Assembly (NCBI GenBank): GCA_041648665.1
Contig: JBAZOP010000011.1
Span: 1 to 53,112, forward strand
DNA: 53,112 nucleotides
Direction: 5' to 3'
Origin: a bacterium
GTDB taxonomy: Bacteria; UBA10199; 2-02-FULL-44-16; JAAZCA01
Below, piece after piece: positions 40,691-47,171 of this stretch. Under the pieces are notes generated by a model. That model saw only the letters and a list, made by a program, of their open reading frames with translations. It was not told where the DNA came from and ran no database searches. Position numbers and translations under genes: made by a program. Position 1 is the first letter of the stretch, and the number at the start of each line of letters is the position of its first letter.

Positions 40691-40798
40691 CCGTGGAGAG
40701 GGTTGGGTGGTGCGACCGTCCTTAAGGGAGCGGTGTACGCACGCCCTCTCCACGGGGGTATCAGTTTCCCCGCCGCCTGGGGCGCGAAGACGGCGGGG
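40691..40798. other. Structured leader between two early genes
   Basis: Two nested-type inverted repeats: a perfect 12-bp pair at 40691-40702/40744-40755 and an 8-bp GC-only pair at 40768-40775/40791-40798. The 142-bp gap between the zinc protein and the exonuclease has no gene. No T-run follows, so attenuation or mRNA processing is likelier than plain termination. Confidence 0.55.
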
Positions 40799-40809
40799 GT
40801 GCAGAGGAT

Positions 40810-41757
40810 TCACTTCACCATCTTCACGATCTTCTTGCGCCACTGGCCGTTTGAGGTCTGCTTCCACGTCACGAGCCACTGTCCGCAGACGACGTCCTGC
40901 CCCTTCACCAACAGCCGGTCCCGGTCGCTTTCGAGTTCTGAAATCTCTGCGGCCTGTCCCTTCAGCTCGTCCAGTCGGTCCAGGACAACCGCGAGTTCTT
41001 CAGAGTCCACGATCTGGAGATTGCCCTTGCCCATCAGGTCAGGGACACAGTAGGAGTACCATGCGCACGTCGGGCAGATATCGACGTTGTTGCAGCCTTC
41101 GGGCGGACACTGCGAACCGATGGCCTCGTTGACCTCCTGCGCCTTCTGAAGCAGCCGTTCGCAGTGCTCCATCTCCACGGGGACGGCTATCAGTTTCATG
41201 TCCCAAAGGTTCTGCTTGTTGACCAGGAGCAGATAGCCGGTGTCGAGGTTGTGGGCGAGCGAGTAGAGCATCACCTGACCGAGATAGCGTGCGGTCCACT
41301 GGTAGCGTCTCAGGTCGTCGGCTTCTTCGATTCGGGCATAGACGTTGGGACTCATGGTCTTGATATCGACGACGCCCAAGGTATCCCACTGGGGGAAGTG
41401 CGTGTGTTCCATCATCACCTGTTCCTGTAGCAGTCCGTCAATCGTCCCGGCGATGTTGTACGCCCGGAGCAGTCGGTCGTTCGTCGGCATCTGCGCCCCG
41501 ACGATTCGCCACGGCGGGGTGTTGGCCATGCCGACTTCCAGGACGATGCGCTCGATGACGGGTTCAAGGATGTTGCCCGTCTCGAAGACGCCCTGAAGCG
41601 ACGTGGGAGTGCTTGCCGCCTTGTCCCATGCCGCCCGCATGTAGTAGAGGCGGCGCACGCACGGGTCGTCCAGACTGCTGATGCGGTTAACGTGTTGGGG
41701 GAATCGCCGTTTCCTGGATTCGAGGACGGCTTGGATTCCGCTCTGGATGTCAAGCAT
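40810..41757 (-). CDS. Cas4/RecB-like PD-(D/E)XK exonuclease (315 aa)
   Basis: RLYYMRAAWD and a GTIDGLL acidic strand precede LGVVDIKTMSPNVYA (the D-X-K catalytic pair). QWTARYLGQVMLYSLAHNLDTGYLLLV follows, the conserved Q-helix of RecB-family nucleases. Four Cys (CPPEGC, CPTC and AWYSYC) near residues 218-238 look like a Cas4-type iron-sulfur or zinc staple. Paired with the annealing-type gene upstream (8-bp overlap), a usual phage recombination unit. Confidence 0.85.
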   Translation of the reverse strand: MLDIQSGIQAVLESRKRRFPQHVNRISSLDDPCVRRLYYMRAAWDKAASTPTSLQGVFETGNILEPVIERIVLEVGMANTPPWRIVGAQMPTNDRLLRAYNIAGTIDGLLQEQVMMEHTHFPQWDTLGVVDIKTMSPNVYARIEEADDLRRYQWTARYLGQVMLYSLAHNLDTGYLLLVNKQNLWDMKLIAVPVEMEHCERLLQKAQEVNEAIGSQCPPEGCNNVDICPTCAWYSYCVPDLMGKGNLQIVDSEELAVVLDRLDELKGQAAEISELESDRDRLLVKGQDVVCGQWLVTWKQTSNGQWRKKIVKMVK

Positions 41758-42691
41758 GGGTCGGGTCTCCGTCGCCTACCCACGAGTCCATCGTGGGGGA
41801 TGCGGGGAGTTGACCCTTGAGACCCAGGGCGCGCTTGCGCGTGCTCTCAAGCCACTTACCCTTGAGGTTGTTGGGCGTCCGGCCGTTCACCGGCCCCTTG
41901 TCGCCGACGAATCCGCTCATGATGACGCAGAGGTCATCGGCCAGTTGCACGTCCGTCTTGTCGGACGATTCGGCGAGCGGGACGAGCTTGCAGTTCTTCC
42001 CGTCGTTCTCTGCCGTGAACCCGGCGTGGACGATAGCCAGGCACGTTTCCTGTAGCTCCGTCTGGTGCTTGCGGTCGTCGGGGGCGGTCCCTCCCTGCGT
42101 CCCCTTGCCACGCTCCACGGTCGTTGTGCGGGTTGCCTGCTGTCCGGTCCCCTGCATGATGCGCTGGTACTCAGAGGCCGGGATGCCCCGGAGACCCAGA
42201 AGCTGCTTGATCGCGTTGCCCTGGAAGATGTGCATGGCCGCGCTACGGATGTCGCCCTCGTTGATGTCCTCAAGCGGACGCCATGCTCCGGACTTCTTCC
42301 CCAGAAACTCGTCTCGCGTGGAATAGTTCCCTTCGGCATAGACGGTCCTGTCGTTGAAGGTCGCGTAGCCCCTGAAGACGTATCGGTATCCCTTGCCCTC
42401 CGTGTCGGTGAAGTCCTCGCGGGTTTGCTGCACGTCGTGATACCGGATGGGGAAGTGCCTGCCGATGCGTTCGGCGCCGGCAGAAGACAGGCACGCCTTG
42501 TCGCCCTGAATGGTCCAGTCGCCCGGATACGTCTGGCCGACCATCAGGGTTTCGACCCACTGCCGCATGCGCATGGCATTCGCGGCCTTCTTCTCCAGAA
42601 CTTGCAGCATCAGGTCCGGGTCGCCCTCGCTCATCGTCTTGGCGACCTCGTGTGCAACGTCTACCATCGGGAACTGTTCGCGTTCGGTCAT
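41750..42691 (-). CDS. Recombination partner, putative annealing/DNA-binding protein (313 aa)
   Basis: Start MTEREQFPMVDVAHEV at 42691 with AAAGGAGAAGCG upstream. The segment AANAMRMRQWVETLMVGQTY is followed by GDWTIQGDKACLSSAGAERIGRHFPI, also GKGYRYVFRGYATFNDRTVY and IRSAAMHIFQGNAIKQLLGL. This type of protein is encoded next to Cas4/RecB-like exonucleases in phages. I infer a single-strand annealing or DNA-end-binding role from that pairing; no RecT or Rad52 motif is certain. Confidence 0.65.
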   Translation of the reverse strand: MTEREQFPMVDVAHEVAKTMSEGDPDLMLQVLEKKAANAMRMRQWVETLMVGQTYPGDWTIQGDKACLSSAGAERIGRHFPIRYHDVQQTREDFTDTEGKGYRYVFRGYATFNDRTVYAEGNYSTRDEFLGKKSGAWRPLEDINEGDIRSAAMHIFQGNAIKQLLGLRGIPASEYQRIMQGTGQQATRTTTVERGKGTQGGTAPDDRKHQTELQETCLAIVHAGFTAENDGKNCKLVPLAESSDKTDVQLADDLCVIMSGFVGDKGPVNGRTPNNLKGKWLESTRKRALGLKGQLPASPTMDSWVGDGDPTHA

Positions 42692-43230
42692 CGCTTCTCC
42701 TTTGGTTATCGTTCCCCGTCCCCGGCTGACGAGCAGGCCGCTCACGGCTATCTGCCATTCGGCGTTACGCGGCTACGTCGCCGGGTGACGGGGTGCTAGT
42801 TTGAATGCGTCCGTGGCCGGATTCCCCACCCGGCTCCATTGGTGCCGCCACAGTAGACGCCGCAAGCCAGCCTATTGGCGAGTAGCTACGATGCTCGCGG
42901 TTCGCCTTGCACAATCGCCAGGACTTTTTACGTGGAGTCGGTTCCCCACAACCTCCGGGGCCTGTCCCGCCGTCGCGGAGCTTATCCCCGGCCTTACCCA
43001 GCGTCGCCACGCCGCACGGACGCAAATGGTTGGGATGGTGCGTCGGGGACCGAGCCTTCCACTGCCCGAACGGGGTTTAAGGGACACGCTCGCACCATCC
43101 CATGTTTTCAAAGAGCAGTGACGCGGGGTCAGGCACATGCGGCTCGGTGGCACTGCGGACACTTATGCCGACTGGCGAACCGGCCCAACTATGCGCACGC
43201 GGAAACGGTCCCGCTTGTCCCCCGCGTCAC
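42692..43230 (-). ncRNA. Candidate large structured RNA in a 535-bp gene-free stretch
   Basis: No acceptable gene. Three sets of long inverted repeats enclose sub-domains: 42714-42726 with 42780-42793 (13 bp, one bulge), 43031-43042 with 43091-43102 (12 bp, perfect) and 43118-43128 with 43220-43230 (11 bp, perfect). Shorter GC stems lie between, e.g. the CCGGGG/CCCCGG pair near 42955-43000. Orientation is assumed to follow the operon. Long multi-stem RNAs of similar size (GOLLD, ROOL, HEARO/omega-RNA types) are known from phages and mobile elements, but I cannot assign this one. Confidence 0.5.
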
Positions 43231-43499
43231 CTTTCCATCAGCGCAGTTACAATTCCATCCACGATGGTGTCGCGCTCGATCTGCTTGAGCGCGTTCAGGA
43301 TTGCCGTCTCTGAAACCAGCACCGGACCCGGCCCGCTGTCGTCGCTCAGGCGCTGGAGAATTTTCTGGGCGATGAACGCCCCGGACCGCCCGAACAGGAT
43401 CTGGTGCAGGATCTCGTCGTCGCTCACGTCTGCCGCCAGCGACTCGTATCGTTCGTCTTCCGGGGGCGCTCCGGCCCCGTATGCTCCGGGCATGGGCAT
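43227..43499 (-). CDS. Unknown protein before the structured stretch (90 aa)
   Basis: Start MPMPGAYGAGAPPEDERYES at 43499 with GGGGGGAC upstream. Helical, acidic (VSDDEILHQILFGRSGAFIAQ). Its stop coincides with the outer arm of the 11-bp inverted repeat at 43220-43230. Not recognised. Confidence 0.7.
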   Translation of the reverse strand: MPMPGAYGAGAPPEDERYESLAADVSDDEILHQILFGRSGAFIAQKILQRLSDDSGPGPVLVSETAILNALKQIERDTIVDGIVTALMER

Positions 43500-43501
43500 G
43501 T

Positions 43502-43705
43502 TCAGTCCCCCCAGTCGGCGAAGCGTGACAGGTCTGTGGCCCAGTGCTGCACCGCTTCGTCCCAATGCGGCTTATCCGGAACAGCCGTGGAACTGTTCAG
43601 CTTCCGCAACTGCTGGCGCGCATCCCGCAGCGCGGCGTCGATCCGGTCCAGCTCGTCGATGATCTCCTGCGTGGTCTGCTGGATGCATTGAAGGATGTTG
43701 CTCAT
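43502..43705 (-). CDS. MSNxxxC-type helical protein, copy 2 (67 aa)
   Basis: MSNILQCIQQTTQEIIDELDR, then IDAALRDARQQLRKL and an acidic-aromatic tail. Clearly related to the gene upstream (copy 1) over the first 36 residues: same MSN start, Cys at 7, then I-D-DAL/AAL-LR-L spacing. ATGA overlap. Tandem duplication. Confidence 0.74.
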   Translation of the reverse strand: MSNILQCIQQTTQEIIDELDRIDAALRDARQQLRKLNSSTAVPDKPHWDEAVQHWATDLSRFADWGD

Positions 43706-43896
43706 GAGTTGTCCTTCCCTTCCACGGGGGCAGCGCCTTGACGGGGTTCTTCCTCGGCAGGAGTGCAACTGCCATAGACCTTGACTTCCAGACGCCTCAA
43801 GTCCATGCGTAGTGAGTCGAGGGCGTCTTGAATTCGTGTGGCATCGCGACGAATGTCATCGATGCTTCGGGCCACACACCGCATGACGTTGCTCAT
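43702..43896 (-). CDS. MSNxxxC-type helical protein, copy 1 (64 aa)
   Basis: MSNVMRCVARSIDDIRRDATRI, then QDALDSLRMDLRRLEVK, and a Pro/Glu tail (CTPAEEEPRQG). Paralogue of the next gene. Overlaps both neighbours with ATGA. Short dimeric helix protein of unknown role. Confidence 0.74.
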   Translation of the reverse strand: MSNVMRCVARSIDDIRRDATRIQDALDSLRMDLRRLEVKVYGSCTPAEEEPRQGAAPVEGKDNS

Positions 43897-44081
43897 GGCG
43901 TCTCCTGCGCTTCGGCAAGGGCGTAACCCAGCAAGCAGATACGGCAATCTACCGTCTCGACCTCATCCAGCGGCGCGATTCCGCCGTCGTGGAAGTGGTG
44001 GTCACAAGCCGCCGCCAGTTTCCGGGCGAGGTCCAGCAACTCGTCGGGCTTCGCTGCGTTGACACGTTCGAGGAAGGTCAT
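43893..44081 (-). CDS. Unknown small protein with Cys/His (62 aa)
   Basis: MTFLERVNAAKPDELLDLAR, helix, then CDHHFHDGG and CRIC. The two Cys/His clusters may bind zinc. ATGA overlaps. Not recognised. Confidence 0.7.
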   Translation of the reverse strand: MTFLERVNAAKPDELLDLARKLAAACDHHFHDGGIAPLDEVETVDCRICLLGYALAEAQETP

Positions 44082-44611
44082 GGCAGGGCCTCGTTTTTTG
44101 CCACATAGCCGTCCTTGCGCGGTTCCGTGTCCTTCAACTCCCGGTATTCCCCATCATCTGAGCACCAGACCTTGAGGTTGGGGATAAGGTCCCACAGTTC
44201 GTCCACCGTACGCCGCGCATCGTTGGCTATCCGTTCCTCGTTGTAACAATGGGCTAGTTCTTCGTCGTGCAGGTGCATATAATCGCATCCGACTCGAATG
44301 ACGCGCGGGACGCCTTCGATACCTCCATCAACCTCATACAGCGTAATCCCGCCGTGCCAGAAGACCCTGTTCAGGATGCTATTGGTGTAATCCCAGAAAC
44401 GATGGACCTTGCCGCCCCAGGTATGCTCGGTGATGCCGCAGAACACCGCGGGCAGCAAATCAATGGGAATCTGCTGTTCTCTGAGATACAGGTAGTAATT
44501 CCACGCGGGCTTGTCAGGGACATCCAGATATCCCTCCAACGTCCACCGCACAATCTCGATGCTGATCCCCCTGTACCGCTCTGTCCACACGTCCTTATGC
44601 CGTAGCGTCAT
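44078..44611 (-). CDS. Unknown early protein (177 aa)
   Basis: CAGGAGGTGG precedes the ATG. Reads WTERYRGISIEIVRWTLEGY, then WNYYLYLREQQIPIDLLPAVFC. FWDYTNSILNRVFWHGGITLYE follows, then YMHLHDEELAHCYNEERIANDARRTVDEL. The pattern of a beta-sheet with a His/Asp-rich middle is familiar from hypothetical phage proteins but has no known function. ATGA coupling to the RlpA-like gene. Confidence 0.75.
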   Translation of the reverse strand: MTLRHKDVWTERYRGISIEIVRWTLEGYLDVPDKPAWNYYLYLREQQIPIDLLPAVFCGITEHTWGGKVHRFWDYTNSILNRVFWHGGITLYEVDGGIEGVPRVIRVGCDYMHLHDEELAHCYNEERIANDARRTVDELWDLIPNLKVWCSDDGEYRELKDTEPRKDGYVAKNEALP

Positions 44612-45021
44612 TGCTCCACCTCCTGTATGCTCACCGCTATGCGCCCCTTCTCAAGCGGGGCGAGGCTCAGAAATGCCGCCCGCGTCAGGTCGATGATGAC
44701 GCCCTTCCGGTACAGCCGTCGTGCCGGTCCGCGATCCGTGACGACACAATTCACGGAGCGTTCCCCGTGCCGGACCCGCACGACGGTCCCAAATGGGTAA
44801 TCCCAACTGGCGCAGGTGAACTTCGTATCGTCGAGCGGCTGCCCGTTCGCCATGATGTGCTGACCCGATTCCTTCTCGCAAGACGCCACGCTGTACCACG
44901 AGGCATACTGAGCTTCTGCGCCGTCGGCGGCCTTATCCGCCAAAAGGATGCAGCCGATCATGATGATGGCCCCAGTGAGCACTCCTATCGACCACCAAAA
45001 GAATCGCTCATCGTTCCTCAT
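44608..45021 (-). CDS. RlpA-like double-psi beta-barrel protein with membrane anchor (137 aa)
   Basis: Start MRNDERFFWWSIGVLTGAII at 45021. Residues 8-29 are a membrane anchor. From residue 39 the barrel reads ASWYSVASCEKESGQHIMAN. Then come CASWDYPFGTVVRVRH, NCVVTDRGP and KGVIIDLTRAAFLSLAPLEKG, the RlpA order including the conserved TDRGP and DLS/T-A-A. RlpA cuts denuded peptidoglycan. This is the best candidate for a lysis or host-wall enzyme here, although it lies in the early operon. Confidence 0.85.
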   Translation of the reverse strand: MRNDERFFWWSIGVLTGAIIMIGCILLADKAADGAEAQYASWYSVASCEKESGQHIMANGQPLDDTKFTCASWDYPFGTVVRVRHGERSVNCVVTDRGPARRLYRKGVIIDLTRAAFLSLAPLEKGRIAVSIQEVEQ

Positions 45022-45806
45022 TTCCCGGCCCCCTTCGGGATGAGGTAGTAGCGGTCGTGAATCTTCTGCTCCGAGAGCGTGTCCCGGCAGCCGTCGATGA
45101 TGCAGTCGGGTTTGAGCTTCGGCTCGACGTAGGGGGAGAGGCTGTTGGTGATAACGTTCCATTCCGAGCCATCCGGCAAGCGTATGGTGACGTAGCCTGG
45201 TCCAACATTCCCAACCGTGACGGGAATGCCTTGCCACAACGCCACTTCCCCCACCCGCGGTTCCCACTTCGGCTCCGGGGGCGGGAAGATCTGCTTGCCG
45301 TCGCGGACGACGCGGGTGATGGGCTGCCAGTCAAGGTGGAAGGATGAGTACTTGCGTAAACCATCGGCGTATTCGTATAGGACGCCACAGTCGTCTCCAT
45401 AGAGGACGGTTCGGAAGCCTAGGTCGTCATCAAAGCAGTACTGGTCCCCCGCCTGCAAGTCCTTCGGGTTGAACGTGTCCATCTTCTTCTCCTTGGGTTT
45501 CTCGCATCCGATGTGCATTGCGAGCCAGTGGGCCCACCCCGCATACAGCCGCTTGCCCGTGCTGTCCGCGCCAGTCTCACGGTCCGCCTTCCACAGCGCA
45601 TCCCGCACGTCGGCCACGCGCCAGTAGGCGTGGGTGTTTACTCGGAGCCAGTCCTTTGCGTTCAGTAGAAAGCCAAAGTCACGCTCGAAGCCCTTATGCC
45701 CATAACAGTACTCCTCGTGCGCGTGCGGGACGTTCTCCGCGAGCCAGATCAGGAACTCTTCGCACGCATTCCAGTCCTTGAGTTGCGCCAGAGTTATGGT
45801 GTCCAT
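45018..45806 (-). CDS. First gene of the leftward early operon; two-part protein with internal start (262 aa)
   Basis: Start MDTITLAQLKDWNACEEF at 45806 with AGGGGAG upstream. Residues 1-105 resemble a short stand-alone phage protein (ITLAQLKDWNAC, then DWLRVNTHAYWRVADVRDAL). At residue 109 a second AAGGAGAAGAAG-ATG (45482) starts MDTFNPKDLQAGDQYCFDDD, a separate beta-rich half (VLYGDDCGVLYEYADGLRK). Both may be made: the full fusion and a 154-aa C-terminal form. Confidence 0.78.
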   Translation of the reverse strand: MDTITLAQLKDWNACEEFLIWLAENVPHAHEEYCYGHKGFERDFGFLLNAKDWLRVNTHAYWRVADVRDALWKADRETGADSTGKRLYAGWAHWLAMHIGCEKPKEKKMDTFNPKDLQAGDQYCFDDDLGFRTVLYGDDCGVLYEYADGLRKYSSFHLDWQPITRVVRDGKQIFPPPEPKWEPRVGEVALWQGIPVTVGNVGPGYVTIRLPDGSEWNVITNSLSPYVEPKLKPDCIIDGCRDTLSEQKIHDRYYLIPKGAGK

Positions 45807-45814
45807 GTTCTCCC

Positions 45815-45941
45815 CTAGATTCGTATGGGTTCTACGGGCTTCAGGTCGGGCCGGTTCTGCTCGATGCGCTCGACCGTCTCGACGGGAACGCGGATTTGGG
45901 TGCCTCGCCCGCCGATGGAAAACGCGCCGGGCAGTTTCCCC
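45815..45941 (-). pseudogene. Headless C-terminal half of an excisionase-like gene (minus strand)
   Basis: Read from the left inverted-repeat arm on the minus strand: GKLPGAFSIGGRGTQIRVPV, then ETVERIEQNRPDLKPVEPIR and I-stop (TAG at 45817-45815). This is the canonical ending of an HTH_17/excisionase domain (GKLPA-IGGRG-IRVP-VER), but no start precedes it in the present orientation. Its missing N-terminus is on the plus strand at 45968-46073, inside the invertible segment. Confidence 0.85.
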
Positions 45942-46122
45942 TAAACTAGCCGTAAGGAATGTAACCGATGGAAAAGAACGCGTCAAATGGAAAAGGCACA
46001 AATTTTTACACGCCCCGCGAGGTGGCGGCGCGATGGCGGGTGACTCGAAGCACGGTGATCCGCCTGTTTCACGAGGGGAAACTGCCCGGCGCGTTTTCCA
46101 TCGGCGGGCGAGGCACCCAAAT
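45894..46122. repeat. 49-bp perfect inverted repeat bounding a 131-bp segment (inversion switch candidate)
   Basis: Arms 45894-45942 and 46074-46122 are exact reverse complements for 49 bp. The 131 bp between them (45943-46073) carry the ribosome site, start and HTH of the excisionase-like gene, in frame with either arm's outside flank after inversion. The junction codon GAG-GGG-AAA is preserved in both orientations. Confidence 0.9.
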
Positions 46123-46186
46123 ACTTTTGGTGGGAATGACAACAATATTCACTATCGTCGGCGGTTTGTCAAATGGAAACCACTAA
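45968..46186 (+). CDS. Excisionase-like HTH protein, plus-orientation form (72 aa)
   Basis: AAGGA lies 9 nt before the ATG. Residues 14-50 (YTPREVAARWRVTRSTVIRL, then FHEGKLPGAFSIGGRGTQ) are an HTH_17/excisionase (MerR-like winged) domain. Past residue 51 the sequence becomes ILLVGMTTIFTIVGGLSNG, hydrophobic and unlike the family. The canonical tail IRVPVETVERI lies on the opposite strand outside the left repeat arm. So this orientation makes a protein with an altered C-terminus, while inversion would make the normal one. Confidence 0.8.
   Translation: MEKNASNGKGTNFYTPREVAARWRVTRSTVIRLFHEGKLPGAFSIGGRGTQILLVGMTTIFTIVGGLSNGNH
46143..46171 (-). promoter_or_regulatory. Candidate leftward promoter facing the inversion switch
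   Basis: On the minus strand TTGACA (46171-46166), 17 bp, AATATT (46148-46143). It lies just outside the right repeat arm, between switch and repressor. It would drive the excisionase gene when the segment is inverted, then the early operon. TCAAATGGAAA recurs at 46168-46178 and 45981-45991, perhaps an operator. Confidence 0.55.
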
Positions 46187-46220
46187 AAAAAACGGATTTT
46201 TTTCCGAGGCGGGCAGGGAC

Positions 46221-46892
46221 ATGGAACGCAAGGGTTTGACAGACTTTGGGTTACGGCTCAGGATGTGGATGGACAAAAACCATCACATCGGGCACGGGGC
46301 TGTCAGCGAAACCGCGCGGCAACTGGAAGTGGGCGAGTCTACTCTGCGAAATTGGCTCTACGGTCCGTCGCAACCGACGTTGCCGATGCTCCAAAAACTA
46401 GCCGGGCGCATGCGGGTGCGCCTGGAATGGCTTGCAAGGGGTGAGGGGGATATGTTGGACGCGCCTGGCGGCGACCTGGGGAAACTGCCGGAGGGGACCG
46501 CGCGGGTACCGCGCGTGCGGTCTGTACGGGCCATTGGGCCTATGGGCGTCATGGACGTTAGCCAAATCGAGGGGTGGGACGTGGTCGATACCAAATGCTC
46601 GGCAAGCCCGCAGTATGTTGTTGCGTTGCGTTGTGAAGACGACGGCATGTCCCGGCTCATTCCGTCAGGCGCACTCTTGTTCGTCGATCCGACGGCGACG
46701 CCTGAGAGGTGCGACGGACACATCATCGTCATCGCCAACGGGGACAAACACTACCTGCGTCGCCTGCGCCACGATGCGCATGGTACGTGGGTGGGAGTCC
46801 CCGAAGGGACCGGGGACGTGCTGGAGATCGGCAAACAGTACCGGCTGGCCGGGCTGATTGTCGAGGCGCAACTGGGCACTCTGAACTGGTAG
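46221..46892 (+). CDS. CI-like repressor without self-cleavage dyad (223 aa)
   Basis: Start MERKGLTDFGLRLRMWMDKN at 46221 with GCAGGGAC upstream. Residues 25-70 form a Cro/CI HTH (VSETARQLEVGESTLRNWLYG). Residues 120-220 have the S24/LexA-like fold (PQYVVALRCEDDGMSRLIPS, GALLFVDP, HIIVIANGDKHYLRRL). The catalytic Ser of DSM is Gly142 and the Lys of the YxKRL strand is Arg180, so RecA-driven self-cleavage should not work. It presumably binds operators near the divergent promoter at 46.15 kb. Confidence 0.85.
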   Translation: MERKGLTDFGLRLRMWMDKNHHIGHGAVSETARQLEVGESTLRNWLYGPSQPTLPMLQKLAGRMRVRLEWLARGEGDMLDAPGGDLGKLPEGTARVPRVRSVRAIGPMGVMDVSQIEGWDVVDTKCSASPQYVVALRCEDDGMSRLIPSGALLFVDPTATPERCDGHIIVIANGDKHYLRRLRHDAHGTWVGVPEGTGDVLEIGKQYRLAGLIVEAQLGTLNW

Positions 46893-46895
46893 CCT

Positions 46896-46912
46896 TGTGC
46901 CTTTTTTGTGCC
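46896..46912 (+). promoter_or_regulatory. P-arm integrase-type site TGTGCC-N5-TGTGCC
   Basis: Direct repeat TGTGCC at 46896-46901 and 46907-46912, 11-bp period, followed by A. About 120 bp left of the attP core. Confidence 0.65.
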
Positions 46913-47030
46913 AAACACCCGCAATATATGTGAACCGTCCATTCATTCAAATCGCCCTACTTGGCGGGTACATAAGGGCTATAGGCATTTTTCCCCTGAA
47001 ATCGTAATTCGCAGGAATCGGCGATGTCTG

Positions 47031-47075
47031 CATCACACCCATGAGGCCGAAGGTTCAAGTCCTTCATCGCCCATT
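47031..47075 (+). other. attP core: 3' half of a tRNA-Val(CAC) gene
   Basis: From 47032 the sequence is anticodon loop ATCACAC (anticodon CAC), stem half CCATG, variable AGGCC, T arm GAAGG-TTCAAGT-CCTTC, acceptor half ATCGCCC and discriminator A (47073). No D arm or 5' anticodon stem precedes it. Temperate phages that integrate into tRNA genes carry such 3' halves so that the gene stays whole after insertion. It lies about 100 bp before the integrase gene. Expected host target: a tRNA-Val gene with CATGG before the loop. Confidence 0.88.
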
Positions 47076-47133
47076 CTTAAAGCCTTAAGCCGCAAGGACT
47101 TGCGACGACGATAAAGGGGATAGATAAGTGGCC

Positions 47134-47150
47134 TGTGCCGGAATTGTGCC
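47134..47150 (+). promoter_or_regulatory. P'-arm integrase-type site TGTGCC-N5-TGTGCC
   Basis: Direct repeat TGTGCC at 47134-47139 and 47145-47150, 11-bp period. It lies between attP core and integrase start and mirrors the site on the other side of the core. Confidence 0.65.
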
Positions 47151-47171
47151 AAAGTTTTGGAGGGTCCGAAC

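Noticed and set aside
42765..43025. 86-codon minus-strand frame in the structured stretch
   Set aside because: No ribosome site, odd composition and overlap with inverted-repeat arms; better explained as structured RNA.
42692..43230. Group I or group II intron in the gene-free stretch
   Set aside because: No interrupted gene on either side, no domain V hairpin or intron-encoded protein; flanking genes are complete.
47008..47073. Complete functional tRNA at attP
   Set aside because: D arm and 5' anticodon stem are missing; only the 3' half of a tRNA-Val is present.
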